Part shown: positions 7,431 through 15,897 of the stretch, in pieces | How the letters are laid out: each line of letters starts with the position of its first letter | Numbering within the stretch: the stretch's first letter is position 1 | DNA from: JACMJP01 sp046160675 | GTDB taxonomy: Bacteria > Bacteroidota > Bacteroidia > Chitinophagales > BACL12 | DNA length: 19,276 nucleotides | Direction: 5' to 3' | NCBI GenBank assembly: GCA_046160675.1 | Contig: JBJXHH010000035.1 | Span: 1 to 19,276 of the forward strand | Translations under genes and position numbers: made by a program | The notes under the pieces: generated by a model | Seen by the model: the letters and a program-made list of their open reading frames with translations, nothing else | Databases searched by the model: none | Told to the model about the DNA's origin: nothing

Positions 7431-8513
7431 ATGAACAGTAAAAATATGACGGTTTATTTTTTTATCATATCCTTTTTGTTTGCCTGTGCTAATTCCAACT
7501 CATCGCAGCAAAATAATTCTCAGAGCAGTTCTACACCAGCGGAAAATGAAGTTGAAATTCTTGCAGAAAATCTTGTAGTACCCTGGGGCATCAGTTTCCT
7601 TCCTGATGGAAGGTTGATATTTTCTGAGCGAAACGGATACATTAGTATTCTGAACTTACAAACAAAAGAACTCAAGAAAGTGGGCGAAAGGGATATAAGA
7701 GACCGGGCAGAAGGAGGTTTGCTCGGGCTTGCGGTTGACCCTGATTTTACAAACTCAAAATTCGTTTTTATTTATGAAACAATCGGTACAGGGAACCGGG
7801 TTGTACGATTAAAATTGGAAAATGATCTTCTTACAGAAGATAAAATACTAGTTGACAGTATCCCGCATGCATGGTTTCATGATGGCGGCATATTGTGTTT
7901 CGGGCCTGATGGATATTTATACGCCGGCACCGGTGATGCAAGAGATCCTGAATCTTCGCAAGACTTGAAAAGTTATGCAGGAAAAATTTTGAAGATGGAT
8001 AAAGAAGGAAATGCGCCTGCTGATAATCCGTTTGGAAATCTGATTTATAGTTACGGGCACAGGAATGTTCAAGGCATTTGTTGGGATAAAAACGGAACGA
8101 TGTACGCCAGCGAACATGGCCCCAGCGGAGAGTTGAACGGTTGGTGTTGTCATGATGAGTTGAATAAAATTGAAAAAGCTGGTAACTACGGATGGCCTTT
8201 TGTGATCGGAAACTCGAAAAAAGAAGGAACAATACTCCCGCTTTCTCATTCAGGTAATGATACCTGGGCGCCAGGTGGGATAGCTATACAAAATGGGAAA
8301 TTATACATGGCTTGTTTGCGGGGAGAAAGGTTGATAGAATTTAATTTAGAGAAAAACAATACACAGAATGATCTGTTTACAGATTCACTCGGCAGGTTGC
8401 GAAATATTATAATTACTCCCAATGGTAGCTTACTATTTTGTTCTTCAAACAGAGATGGAAGGGGAAATGCAGATAAAACAGATGATAAGATCTATATATT
8501 GAGGTCTAACTAA
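7431..8513 (+). CDS. PQQ-dependent sugar (aldose) dehydrogenase-type lipoprotein
   Basis: A 360-residue protein of the soluble glucose/sorbosone dehydrogenase family, a six-bladed propeller that oxidises aldose sugars using PQQ and Ca2+. An SPII signal ends in lipobox LFAC (Cys19), followed by a low-complexity Ser/Gln/Asn tether (about 21-36). Conserved blocks are LVVPWGISFLPDGRLIFSER (48-67), GGLLGLAVDPDF (95-106), HDGGILCFGPDGYLYAGTGD (150-169, with His150 the likely catalytic base), YSYGHRNVQGICW (207-219, Arg211 a PQQ contact), EHGPSGE (228-234) and AGNYGWP (250-256). It is a little shorter than the 370-400 residues usual for YliI-type enzymes, but all main blocks are present. Lipidation predicts periplasmic or surface display. 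No PQQ biosynthesis gene is visible here, so cofactor may be scavenged (inference). Confidence 0.88.
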   Translation: MNSKNMTVYFFIISFLFACANSNSSQQNNSQSSSTPAENEVEILAENLVVPWGISFLPDGRLIFSERNGYISILNLQTKELKKVGERDIRDRAEGGLLGLAVDPDFTNSKFVFIYETIGTGNRVVRLKLENDLLTEDKILVDSIPHAWFHDGGILCFGPDGYLYAGTGDARDPESSQDLKSYAGKILKMDKEGNAPADNPFGNLIYSYGHRNVQGICWDKNGTMYASEHGPSGELNGWCCHDELNKIEKAGNYGWPFVIGNSKKEGTILPLSHSGNDTWAPGGIAIQNGKLYMACLRGERLIEFNLEKNNTQNDLFTDSLGRLRNIIITPNGSLLFCSSNRDGRGNADKTDDKIYILRSN

Positions 8514-8531
8514 AGCCTGTTATTTTCTCCT

Positions 8532-8539
8532 TACATTTG
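8532..8539 (+). promoter_or_regulatory. Bacteroidota -7 element for adk
   Basis: TACATTTG is a perfect TAnnTTTG match, 25 bases upstream of the adk ATG in the 51-base gap behind the sugar dehydrogenase. The only TTG upstream (8499-8501) is about 30 bases away, so no good -33 element is present. It suggests that adk has its own promoter. Confidence 0.42.
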
Positions 8540-8564
8540 CCCTCCTGAAAATCAGTTATAATTT

Positions 8565-9146
8565 ATGATCAACCTCATCATTTTCGGCCCACCGGGCAGC
8601 GGTAAAGGCACACAAGCCGCTATGCTGAAAGAACATTTTAACCTGTTGCACATCTCCACAGGTGACCTTTTGAGGGCAGAAATTAAAAATGAAACTGAAC
8701 TGGGTATGCAGGCAAAAAAATTCATGGATGCCGGGCAGCTAGTACCTGATGAAGTAGTAATAGGCATGATAGGTGGCACTGTGGATGAAGCAAAAGAAAA
8801 AAACAAAGCAGGAATTATATTCGATGGTTTCCCAAGAACAGTTGCACAGGCCGAAGCATTAGATAATTTACTGGCAGAAAAAAATTCAGGAATTAAAACT
8901 GTTTTAAGCCTTGTAGTAGATGAGGAAGAACTTACAAAAAGGATTCTTGAGCGGGGGAAAGCCAGTGGCAGAACAGACGATCAGGATGAAGTTACCATCA
9001 AAAAAAGGGTGATGGAATACAGAACTAAAACAGAGCCCGTTGCAAATTATTATGCGCAAAAAAAACTTGTACAGGAAATTGAAGGTGTTGGAAGTATAAA
9101 TGAAATTTTTGATGCTCTGAAAAATAGTATTGATTCTATAAAATAA
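8565..9146 (+). CDS. adk: Adenylate kinase
   Basis: A 193-residue cytoplasmic enzyme catalysing ATP + AMP = 2 ADP. It has the P-loop GPPGSGKGT (8-16), the AMP-binding HISTGDLLR (29-37), FDGFPRT (86-92) and the lid-region arginines in KRILERGKASGRTDD (about 125-139). The lid is the short form: the roughly 27-residue zinc/hydrogen-bond lid insert of the long E. coli-type enzyme is absent. That suits the short bacterial class common in Bacteroidota. The start begins the hydrophobic first strand (MINLIIF) directly before the P-loop. It is followed 39 bases later by obg, a common core-gene neighbour, and is probably cotranscribed with it. Confidence 0.97.
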   Translation: MINLIIFGPPGSGKGTQAAMLKEHFNLLHISTGDLLRAEIKNETELGMQAKKFMDAGQLVPDEVVIGMIGGTVDEAKEKNKAGIIFDGFPRTVAQAEALDNLLAEKNSGIKTVLSLVVDEEELTKRILERGKASGRTDDQDEVTIKKRVMEYRTKTEPVANYYAQKKLVQEIEGVGSINEIFDALKNSIDSIK

Positions 9147-9185
9147 ATTCTTCCTTGCTTTCCTTGCCAAATTGGCTATTACTAA

Positions 9186-10175
9186 ATGGAAAAACAAAAC
9201 TTTGTTGATTATGTAAAAATTTTGTTCCGCAGCGGAAAAGGCGGAGCTGGCTCTGTACATTTTCACCGGGACAAAAAAACCATTAAAGGTGGACCCGACG
9301 GTGGCGATGGGGGCAGGGGCGGTCACATCATCTTAAAAGGAAATGCGCAACTTTGGACACTCCTGCATCTCAAGTATCAAAAACATGTTTATGCAGGTAA
9401 TGGGCAAAACGGCATGGGCCAGTTACGCAGCGGCAAACAAGGCGATGATAAAATTATAGAAGTGCCGCTTGGTACTGTTGCAAAGAATCCTGAAACTGAA
9501 GAAAAGTTAGTCGAGATTATTGAACACGGACAGGAATATGTTTTATATTCTGGTGGAAGAGGTGGACAAGGAAACAACCATTTTAAATCCCCGACAAGGC
9601 AAACGCCTCGCTTTGCACAGCCCGGAGAAGAAGGCATAGAACAATGGACTGTGCTTGAACTCAAGGTCTTAGCAGATGTTGGCCTCGTCGGTTTTCCCAA
9701 TGCTGGAAAGTCAACCTTGCTTTCAAAAATTTCTGCTGCAAAACCTGAAATAGCAGATTATCCTTTTACAACCTTAGTTCCTAACCTGGGCATTGTGCCT
9801 TATAGGAATAACCGTTCTTTTATCATGGCAGATATTCCCGGAATTATTGAAGGCGCTAGCGAAGGTAAAGGCCTGGGGCTGCGGTTTCTCAGGCATATTG
9901 AAAGAAATTCATTGTTATTGTTTATGATTCCTGCTGATGCAAAAGATATTGCCGGTGAATATAAAATTTTGCTGAATGAATTAAAACTCTTTAACAAAGA
10001 TTTATTGAAAAAGGAAAAGATACTTGCCATTACAAAAAGCGACCTGATTGATGATGAACTGGAAAAAATGCTTACAAAAGAATTGCCTAAAAAAATCCCA
10101 CACATTTTTATTTCATCCCATACCGGGGAGAATTTACTTCAACTGAAAGATATGATCTGGAAGATGCTGAATTGA
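9186..10175 (+). CDS. obg: Obg-family GTPase (ribosome assembly, stress control)
   Basis: A 329-residue GTPase that binds the 50S subunit and acts in late ribosome maturation and stress signalling. The N-terminal Obg fold (about 5-158) has its glycine-rich loops: RSGKGGAGSVHFHRDK (15-30), GGPDGGDGGRGG (35-46) and GGRGGQGNNHF (123-133). The G domain shows G1 GFPNAGKST (169-177), switch I YPFTTLVPNLG (192-202), G3 DIPG (216-219), G4 TKSD (283-286) and a G5-like SSHTGE (about 308-313). G4 is TKSD in place of textbook NKxD; related Bacteroidota Obg proteins also vary at this first position, so I expect GTP binding to be retained. There is no long C-terminal extension, so it is the short form. The DMT transporter gene starts 1 base after its stop. 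Confidence 0.97.
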   Translation: MEKQNFVDYVKILFRSGKGGAGSVHFHRDKKTIKGGPDGGDGGRGGHIILKGNAQLWTLLHLKYQKHVYAGNGQNGMGQLRSGKQGDDKIIEVPLGTVAKNPETEEKLVEIIEHGQEYVLYSGGRGGQGNNHFKSPTRQTPRFAQPGEEGIEQWTVLELKVLADVGLVGFPNAGKSTLLSKISAAKPEIADYPFTTLVPNLGIVPYRNNRSFIMADIPGIIEGASEGKGLGLRFLRHIERNSLLLFMIPADAKDIAGEYKILLNELKLFNKDLLKKEKILAITKSDLIDDELEKMLTKELPKKIPHIFISSHTGENLLQLKDMIWKMLN

Positions 10176-10176
10176 A

Positions 10177-11067
10177 ATGAAAAATTATTCTTCACAAAAT
10201 TGGCTTGCTCTCCTTATCCTTTCCATCATCTGGGGCTTTTCATTTTATTTCATGAAGAATGGACTGAAAACGTTTACATGGGATGAAGTGGCTGCTCTGC
10301 GTATTTCAGTTTCTTTCATTGCCACTTTGCCGCTCATTATCATTTATCTGAAAAACATTAAACGTAAAGAAATACCCTATTACTGCATGGTAGGTTTTTT
10401 CGGCAGCGGATTGCCGGCGTTTTGTTTCACATATTCGCAGACACATATTGAAAGTGGTATTACCGGTGTTTTGAATTCACTTACGCCTGTGTTCACTTTT
10501 CTTTTAGGTGTAGTGTTGTTCAATCTAAAGTTTGAAAAAAATAAATTGCCCGGTTTATTTATTGCTTTAATTGGAGCCATTATCCTGGTAATATTTGATG
10601 AAACAGAAAGTGGGCAAAGTAATTTGTTGTATGCTATTCCTGTATTTGTTGCTACTATGAGTTATGCTGCCAGTGCAAACATTGTGAAACGCTATTTACA
10701 AACCGCACACCCGCTTGCACTTGGAGCAGTTGGCTTTATGTTCATTGGCATTCCTGCCATCATCTACCTTTTCAGCACAGATTTTTTGAGCCGCACAAAT
10801 ATTGACACATTTCAGTTGAGTTTTTTCAGCATCGTTGCTTTATCTGTTTTCGGAACAGTAGTAGCAGGCATTGGATATTACGCACTGGTTCAAAAAACCG
10901 ATCCCATCTTTGGAAGCCTTGTAACATACCTTATTCCTGTAGTGGCTATTCTTGTTGGATTATTTGACGGAGAAAAACTGAAAAGTTATCACTTCATTGG
11001 TATGTTGTTCATACTTGCAGGAATATATGTTGTTAACTCAGTAGGAAATAAAAAACAATCAGCTTAA
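10177..11067 (+). CDS. EamA/DMT-superfamily transporter
   Basis: A 296-residue inner-membrane protein with ten hydrophobic helices arranged as two EamA repeats (about 8-138 and 147-288), the standard size for the 10-TM drug/metabolite exporter family. The first repeat starts with the typical 'LALLILSIIWGFSFYFMKNGL' pattern (in part 12-31) and carries SGLPAFCFTYSQTHIESGITGVLNSLTPVFT-like helix-4/5 residues (about 77-108). The second has GTVVAGIGYYALVQKTDPIFGS (in part 228-248). Substrate cannot be told from sequence; homologues export amino acids, metabolites or drugs. It begins 1 base after the obg stop, so translation is probably coupled. It ends with a 4-base overlap with the convergent ridA-like gene. 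Confidence 0.9.
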   Translation: MKNYSSQNWLALLILSIIWGFSFYFMKNGLKTFTWDEVAALRISVSFIATLPLIIIYLKNIKRKEIPYYCMVGFFGSGLPAFCFTYSQTHIESGITGVLNSLTPVFTFLLGVVLFNLKFEKNKLPGLFIALIGAIILVIFDETESGQSNLLYAIPVFVATMSYAASANIVKRYLQTAHPLALGAVGFMFIGIPAIIYLFSTDFLSRTNIDTFQLSFFSIVALSVFGTVVAGIGYYALVQKTDPIFGSLVTYLIPVVAILVGLFDGEKLKSYHFIGMLFILAGIYVVNSVGNKKQSA

Positions 11068-11444
11068 CGATTCATTACCACAGCACTGATCTCCACCTTG
11101 GCATTCTTAGGCAGGTCAAGCACCGCTACAGTTTCACGGGCCGGCGGATTTTCTGTAAAGTAAGCTCCGTACACCTGGTTCACAGGGGCAAAATCTTTCA
11201 TATCCCGCAAAAAAATTGTACACTTAACAACATCTCCCATCTCACAACCGGCAGCTTCAATAATAGCCTTTAAATTGTTCATCACTTGTTCTGCTTCAGC
11301 TTTTACATCGCCGTTTATCATATGATTTGTAACAGGATCAATGGCAATTTGCCCTGAAACATAGACAAACCCGTTAGCTTCTATCGCCTGTGAGTAAGGC
11401 CCGATGGGCTTTGGTGCATGCTCTGTAAAAATTACTTTTTTCAT
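11064..11444 (-). CDS. ridA: RidA-family enamine/imine deaminase (alternative start at 11516)
   Basis: From the ATG at 11442-11444 the protein is 126 residues, the standard RidA length. It opens with MKKVIFTEHAPKPIGPYSQA, the canonical N-terminus. Conserved blocks follow: FVYVSGQIAIDP (active-site Ser-Gly-Gln), a stretch containing NNLKAIIEAAG, VVKCTIFLRDM (about 74-84), and ENPPARETVAVLDLPKNAKVEI (in part; the catalytic Arg lies in PARETV). RidA hydrolyses reactive 2-aminoacrylate and related enamines in the cytosol, protecting PLP enzymes. The frame stays open upstream to an ATG at 11514-11516, adding 24 residues that read like a signal peptide (see findings). I prefer the short start because RidA normally works in the cytosol and MKKVIF is a typical native start. 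Its stop overlaps the convergent transporter stop by 4 bases. Confidence 0.9.
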   Translation of the reverse strand: MKKVIFTEHAPKPIGPYSQAIEANGFVYVSGQIAIDPVTNHMINGDVKAEAEQVMNNLKAIIEAAGCEMGDVVKCTIFLRDMKDFAPVNQVYGAYFTENPPARETVAVLDLPKNAKVEISAVVMNR

Positions 11445-11540
11445 TGTATCAATTTGAGTGAATGAGTGAATACTTATTAATTGTGTGACCAAACAGATAT
11501 AAAACTTCAGTTTCATGGTGGGTAAAAATAAAAGGAATGC

Positions 11541-11572
11541 TTGGTAAAATTTCCAATTCTGCCTTAAATTTA
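11541..11572 (+). promoter_or_regulatory. Candidate promoter for the choice-of-anchor L gene
   Basis: A TTG at 11541-11543 is followed after 21 bases by TAAATTTA (11565-11572), which matches TAnnTTTG except at the last base. Spacing fits Bacteroidota -33/-7 promoters. The leader to the GTG start would be about 30 bases. Confidence 0.35.
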
Positions 11573-11610
11573 TACCCTAGCAGCCCTGAGTAAAGAACTG
11601 AATAACAAAA

Positions 11611-14424
11611 GTGAAAATCTCTTCATCAATTTTCGTTTGCCTATTTTGCACAGCAAGTGCATTTGCTCAGCTTGATGTCACTACAGGATATACAGACACA
11701 GAACTTGCTGAAACCCTTATAGGAGAAGGGATTGAGCTGGTGAGCGTAACGCTTGATTGCCCTTCCTTAGCTTTCGGAAAATTTGAATGTATTGATTGCA
11801 ACCTAGGTATTGACAGTGGGATAGTGCTCACTACAGGCCGGGCAACTTATGCTGAAGGCCCTAACAATTCTGGCAGTACAGGATATGATAACGGCACCAG
11901 CGGAGACCCTGACCTGAATGCGTTGCCGGGTGTTGGAACTACATATGATGCTTGTGTTCTTGAATTAGACATTATCCCCAATTACGATACTGTAAGATTT
12001 GACTACGTTTTTGGAAGCGATGAATATCTTGAGTTTGTAGGAAGTATCAATGATGCATTTGCATTCTGGATAAGCGGGCCGGGTATTGTTGGCGATGTAA
12101 ATATTGCTTTGATACCCGGAACAACTTCACCTGTTACGATTGACAACGTAAACAATGTGAGTTATGATGAATACTATGTGAACAATCCCTCATCAGGCTC
12201 AGCAACTACAGATCCCTACTATATTGAATATGATGGTTTCACTACCGTTTTAACAGCTTTCCATGAAGTTACACCCTGTGAAACTTACCACCTGAAACTT
12301 GCCGTTGGAGATGAAAGTGATCATATCTATGATTCCGGAGTGTTTTTAAAAGCAAAAAGTCTTGCCACAAATTACATTGCAACTTTTACTTTCCCCGGTT
12401 CAGGCTTCGGTTTGCCAGGGGAATATTGTACAACAGGCACAGACCCTTCCCCTGATCTTGATAGTGCTGCTACTTCTGGAACCTGGAGTGCAACCCCCTC
12501 AGGGCTAATTATTGATGCAACTACAGGGGAGATAGATCTAAGCACATCATCCCCCGGAACTTATACAATAAGTAATACTGTAACCTTCGGCTCCTGCGAC
12601 GTTGATACAACTATAGCAACATCAACAGTTATCATCAGTTCTCCACCTATTGCAACATTTTCATACACTGGTTCACCTTACTGTTCTGATTCACCTGACC
12701 CTTCACCCGTGCTTGGTTCTGGCGCAGAAATGGGCACATTTTCAGCATCTCCTGCAGGGTGTTCTATCAATTCTTCAACCGGAACAATTGACGTAAGTGC
12801 ATCATCTCCCGGCACCTATACCATTACAAACACGATTGATGCAGATGGAGGCTGTCCTTCTGTTTCTGCAACCACAAGCATAACCATCATTGATTCGTAT
12901 GATGTTTCAGTAAGTGATGAAATATGTTCAGGTGATAGTTATATTTTACCTGACGGAAGTTCAGCTACTACGGGCGGAACATATATCAGCAGCTTAGTTA
13001 CAGCTGGTGGTTGTGATTCTATCATTACAACAACATTAACAGTATATCCTGTGTTTGCTATTGATGAAGATATCGTAATTTGCGAGGGAGACACTTACAT
13101 TATACCCAGCGGTTCTTCAGTAAGTACAGCCGGTACATACACAAGTTATCTATTTACTGATGACGGTTGCGATTCAACTATTACAACTTCGCTTACCGTA
13201 ATTGCTACAACTTATGCTTCTCAGGACGCAGAAATATGCAGCGGAGAATTTTTTGAACTGCCGGACGGGGTTTTTGTTTCCAGTGCAGGAACTTTCACTT
13301 CTACTATTCCCTCTGATGCTGGTTGTGATAGTATTGTAACTACAAATCTTACTGTGCACTCAGTGTATTCCGTTTCTGTAAGCGCTGACATTTGTACAGG
13401 TTCAACGTATGTTTTACCAGATGGAAGTATTGCTTCCGGAGCAGGGACATATTATTCTGATTTCTTTTCTATTTACGGTTGTGATTCAACTATCATTACA
13501 ACGGTAAGTGAGCTGGATGTAATTTATGCAACAGTAGATGCAGAAATGTGCGAAGGAGATGATTATATGTTGCCGGATGGAAATATAGTAAGTGCTGCGG
13601 GAACTTATGTCGCAAGCTACACTACCGTTGCAGGTTGCGATTCCATTATCACAACAAATTTAACTGTCAATGCAAACCCGGTTGCAAGTTTTCCGGTGGA
13701 TGACATTATTTGCATTGAAGCGGGTGCTTATTTGTTAAATGCAACTCCCTCAGGCGGAACGTACGCAGGAACTGCAGTGAGCGGAAATAGTTTCAGCCCG
13801 ACAAGCGCAGGAGTTGGCGGGCCTTACACACTCACTTATTATTATACTGATGCCAACGGTTGCAGTGATACAGTTACAGCATTGATCAGTGTTGACGCAA
13901 ATTATGCAGAGGCTTTCGGTGACACAACTATTATTGCAGGAGACGTAACAACTGTTTTTGGCAACACTGGCGGAAATTATTACTGGACTCCGGAAACATT
14001 TATTGAATGCCCTTCCTGCAATTCTACACTTGTGTATCCTGTTCAAAATACAACCTACACACTCAATTCAGTGGATGAAAACGGATGTTTTGCAAGTGAT
14101 GCTGTATATATTTATGTATTGCCTGATCCGGGAGAGTATGTGTTTGTGCCTAACTCTTTTTCGCCCAATGGAGATAATGTAAATGATTTCTTCATGCCCT
14201 ATGGCCCTAACTTGGAACTTGTAAAAAGCATGATGATTTATGATCGTTGGGGTGAGTTGGTTTTTGAACGAACAGATATTTCTGCCACTGATGTTTCTGC
14301 AGGCTGGAACGGCACAAAGAACGGGTTAGCCCTGAACCCTGGTGTATATGCTTACCAGCTTGAACTCGAATTTGAAAAAGGTGAAATGCAATTTGTAAAG
14401 GGAAATGTTACGATTGTGAAGTAG
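11611..14424 (+). CDS. Choice-of-anchor L surface protein with 52-residue repeats and T9SS type B tail
   Basis: A 937-residue secreted protein starting at GTG; an in-frame TGA at 11599-11601 rules out an upstream start, and the SPI signal peptide begins at once (MKISSSIFVC..., cleavage after AFA-19). A choice-of-anchor L domain covers about 21-250, with typical SGIVLTTG (70-77), DPDLNALPG (about 99-107), VRFDYVFGSDEY (about 130-141) and DAFAFWISGPG (about 149-159). Two PKD-like, SPGTYTI-containing modules follow (about 255-342 and 345-428), then five 52-residue tandem repeats (430-689) and a further Ig/PKD-like stretch (about 690-843). The end (844-937) is a type B T9SS / gliding-motility-associated C-terminal domain with VFVPNSFSPNGDNVNDFF (844-861) and IYDRWGELVFE. 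It is predicted to be exported by T9SS and displayed as a rod-like adhesin or surface-matrix protein; specific ligand unknown. Confidence 0.9.
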   Translation: MKISSSIFVCLFCTASAFAQLDVTTGYTDTELAETLIGEGIELVSVTLDCPSLAFGKFECIDCNLGIDSGIVLTTGRATYAEGPNNSGSTGYDNGTSGDPDLNALPGVGTTYDACVLELDIIPNYDTVRFDYVFGSDEYLEFVGSINDAFAFWISGPGIVGDVNIALIPGTTSPVTIDNVNNVSYDEYYVNNPSSGSATTDPYYIEYDGFTTVLTAFHEVTPCETYHLKLAVGDESDHIYDSGVFLKAKSLATNYIATFTFPGSGFGLPGEYCTTGTDPSPDLDSAATSGTWSATPSGLIIDATTGEIDLSTSSPGTYTISNTVTFGSCDVDTTIATSTVIISSPPIATFSYTGSPYCSDSPDPSPVLGSGAEMGTFSASPAGCSINSSTGTIDVSASSPGTYTITNTIDADGGCPSVSATTSITIIDSYDVSVSDEICSGDSYILPDGSSATTGGTYISSLVTAGGCDSIITTTLTVYPVFAIDEDIVICEGDTYIIPSGSSVSTAGTYTSYLFTDDGCDSTITTSLTVIATTYASQDAEICSGEFFELPDGVFVSSAGTFTSTIPSDAGCDSIVTTNLTVHSVYSVSVSADICTGSTYVLPDGSIASGAGTYYSDFFSIYGCDSTIITTVSELDVIYATVDAEMCEGDDYMLPDGNIVSAAGTYVASYTTVAGCDSIITTNLTVNANPVASFPVDDIICIEAGAYLLNATPSGGTYAGTAVSGNSFSPTSAGVGGPYTLTYYYTDANGCSDTVTALISVDANYAEAFGDTTIIAGDVTTVFGNTGGNYYWTPETFIECPSCNSTLVYPVQNTTYTLNSVDENGCFASDAVYIYVLPDPGEYVFVPNSFSPNGDNVNDFFMPYGPNLELVKSMMIYDRWGELVFERTDISATDVSAGWNGTKNGLALNPGVYAYQLELEFEKGEMQFVKGNVTIVK
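12898..13677 (+). repeat. Five tandem 156-bp (52-residue) in-frame repeats
   Basis: Repeat units start at 12898, 13054, 13210, 13366 and 13522, each exactly 52 codons with no indel. Each unit carries a Cys at position 10 in a '(D/E)xxCxGxxxxLPDG' block, an 'AGTY/F' block at about 26-29, and 'GCDSxITT' with Cys at position 39. DNA identity between units is modest, so they are old protein duplications, not recent DNA copies. The two invariant cysteines per unit probably form a disulphide in each module after export. Confidence 0.92.
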
Positions 14425-14436
14425 TTCTGTATTTAC

Positions 14437-15897
14437 TCAAGAATTCATTTCGGAAGTTCTCATCCTGTACTTAAACAACATTTCCATCAAACTGAAGTAG
14501 GGCAACCCGATAATTCTTTTAATTTCTGTAGAAGAAAGCCTTTCAACTCTCAGTAATTTTTTCAAATTTTCAACTCCCTGCCTCCGCCTGAAACGCTTGT
14601 GTACGTAGCGGTGTAGTTGTTTGTAATAAGCCGGTGAGTATGTAGAGCGATACATCATGAGCAGTTCATCACTATCGTTCCAATTTTGTTTTTCTTTGAG
14701 ATCATCTTTTACTGTTTCATAAAATTTTGTCCCCGGTAAAGGATATGAAACGGAAATGCCGATATCATGCGGCATAAGGTCAAACAACATTTTTATTGTG
14801 AGATCAATATCTGTTTTTGTTTCACCAAGATAACCGAACTGCAAAAAGAAACAAGGCTTGATGCTATGTTTCTTCATGAGATTTGTACATGTATAGATCT
14901 GCTCAATAGTTGTCCCTTTATCCATCGCATCCAATATTTTCTGCGATCCGCTTTCAGCCCCTATCCAAACTTCTTCACAACCTGCTTTTGCAAGATGTTC
15001 AATATTATTTTCATCCAGCAAAAGATCGGCCCTGCATTGAATTTTAAATTTGAAATGCAAACTTTCTTTTTGCACCAATTCTGAAAAACGTTTTATCCAT
15101 CCCGGTTTCAAACCAAAAATATCATCACTAAACCAGAAATGTGTAGGTTGAAAATTGTTGAGTAAAAATTTTATTTCTTCAACCACATTCTCCGGCGATC
15201 TTGAATTATACCTGTTGCCATAGATCGGCTTTGCACACCAGTTACATTTGAAAGGGCAGCCCCTGGTTGTAGTTAAATTGAGGGAAAAATATCCGTTCTT
15301 TTTCAACCAGTTGTTTCTATATCTTTCTATATCAATCAAATGCCAGTCAGGAAAAAGCAATGCATCCAAATCATGCATCACTTCTCGTTTGGCTGTCTTC
15401 ACATATTCTCCCCCCCTTTTATATCCCAACCCATTTACAGTTGTGAAGTCTGTATCCATTGTACATGCCTTTTTTACAAGCTCAACCAATGTGTTTTCCG
15501 CCTCGCCAATCAAAATAAAATCAGCCCCTGTATCTAAATATTCTTTCCAGTGATCTGTTGCATCACTACTTGAAACCAACACAGTCATGTTATGTTTCTT
15601 TGCGAAGTGTATCATTTCATAACATGCATTGCGCATATTTACCAAGCACATCTTTGTAAGGTAGTTAAACCCGTCATCATAAATGACAAAAATGTTTCCG
15701 GCATTTTTTTCAATCAGCGGAAAGATATCTTTCTCTGATGCCGCAAAGACTGTATCAAAAAAATCTACTGAAAAATTATTCTGCTTCAGTATACTTGCCG
15801 CATATAAAGATGCCAGTGGCGGGTAAGGTTGCATCTGTTTGAACTGCTTTGGGTCAAGCTTAAGAAAATACGTATTCGCTAAAAGAATATCAGCCAT
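14437..15897 (-). CDS. B12-binding-domain radical SAM protein (second in cluster)
   Basis: A 486-residue protein. The N-terminal Rossmann-like cobalamin-binding domain covers about 1-150, with YPPLASLYAASILKQNNF (in part 25-42), FFDTVF and GADFILIGEAENT (about 128-140). The radical SAM barrel covers about 200-400, with the CX3CX2C cluster CPFKCNWC at Cys214, Cys218 and Cys221, plus FSDDIFGLKPGW, CRADLL, AGCEEVWIGAESGSQKILDAMDKG (in part) and VSYPLPGTKFY. No DxHxxG base-off/His-on motif is present, as is common in class B radical SAM enzymes. A basic helical tail (about 430-486) ends the protein. This class performs cobalamin-dependent methylations or ring changes at unactivated carbon or phosphorus (known chemistry); the substrate here is unknown. 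It is the last gene of the minus-strand cluster: its ATG overlaps the upstream stop by 1 base (TAATG). Its stop lies 12 bases from the convergent T9SS gene. Confidence 0.88.
   Translation of the reverse strand: MADILLANTYFLKLDPKQFKQMQPYPPLASLYAASILKQNNFSVDFFDTVFAASEKDIFPLIEKNAGNIFVIYDDGFNYLTKMCLVNMRNACYEMIHFAKKHNMTVLVSSSDATDHWKEYLDTGADFILIGEAENTLVELVKKACTMDTDFTTVNGLGYKRGGEYVKTAKREVMHDLDALLFPDWHLIDIERYRNNWLKKNGYFSLNLTTTRGCPFKCNWCAKPIYGNRYNSRSPENVVEEIKFLLNNFQPTHFWFSDDIFGLKPGWIKRFSELVQKESLHFKFKIQCRADLLLDENNIEHLAKAGCEEVWIGAESGSQKILDAMDKGTTIEQIYTCTNLMKKHSIKPCFFLQFGYLGETKTDIDLTIKMLFDLMPHDIGISVSYPLPGTKFYETVKDDLKEKQNWNDSDELLMMYRSTYSPAYYKQLHRYVHKRFRRRQGVENLKKLLRVERLSSTEIKRIIGLPYFSLMEMLFKYRMRTSEMNS

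Noticed and set aside
7831..8249. Antisense frames inside the sugar dehydrogenase
   Set aside because: The plus-strand gene has full family motifs; the antisense translations show no motifs and overlap each other.
9389..10105. Antisense frames inside obg (103 and 101 codons)
   Set aside because: Shadow frames of a conserved gene; Pro/Cys-rich or Ser-rich translations without domain features.
12898..13677. CRISPR-like or satellite repeat array
   Set aside because: Repeats are in-frame protein modules of 156 bases with low DNA identity and no spacers.
14425..14436. Shared terminator between the convergent T9SS gene and radical SAM gene
   Set aside because: Only 12 bases lie between the stops and no stem-loop with a T-run is visible there or just around.
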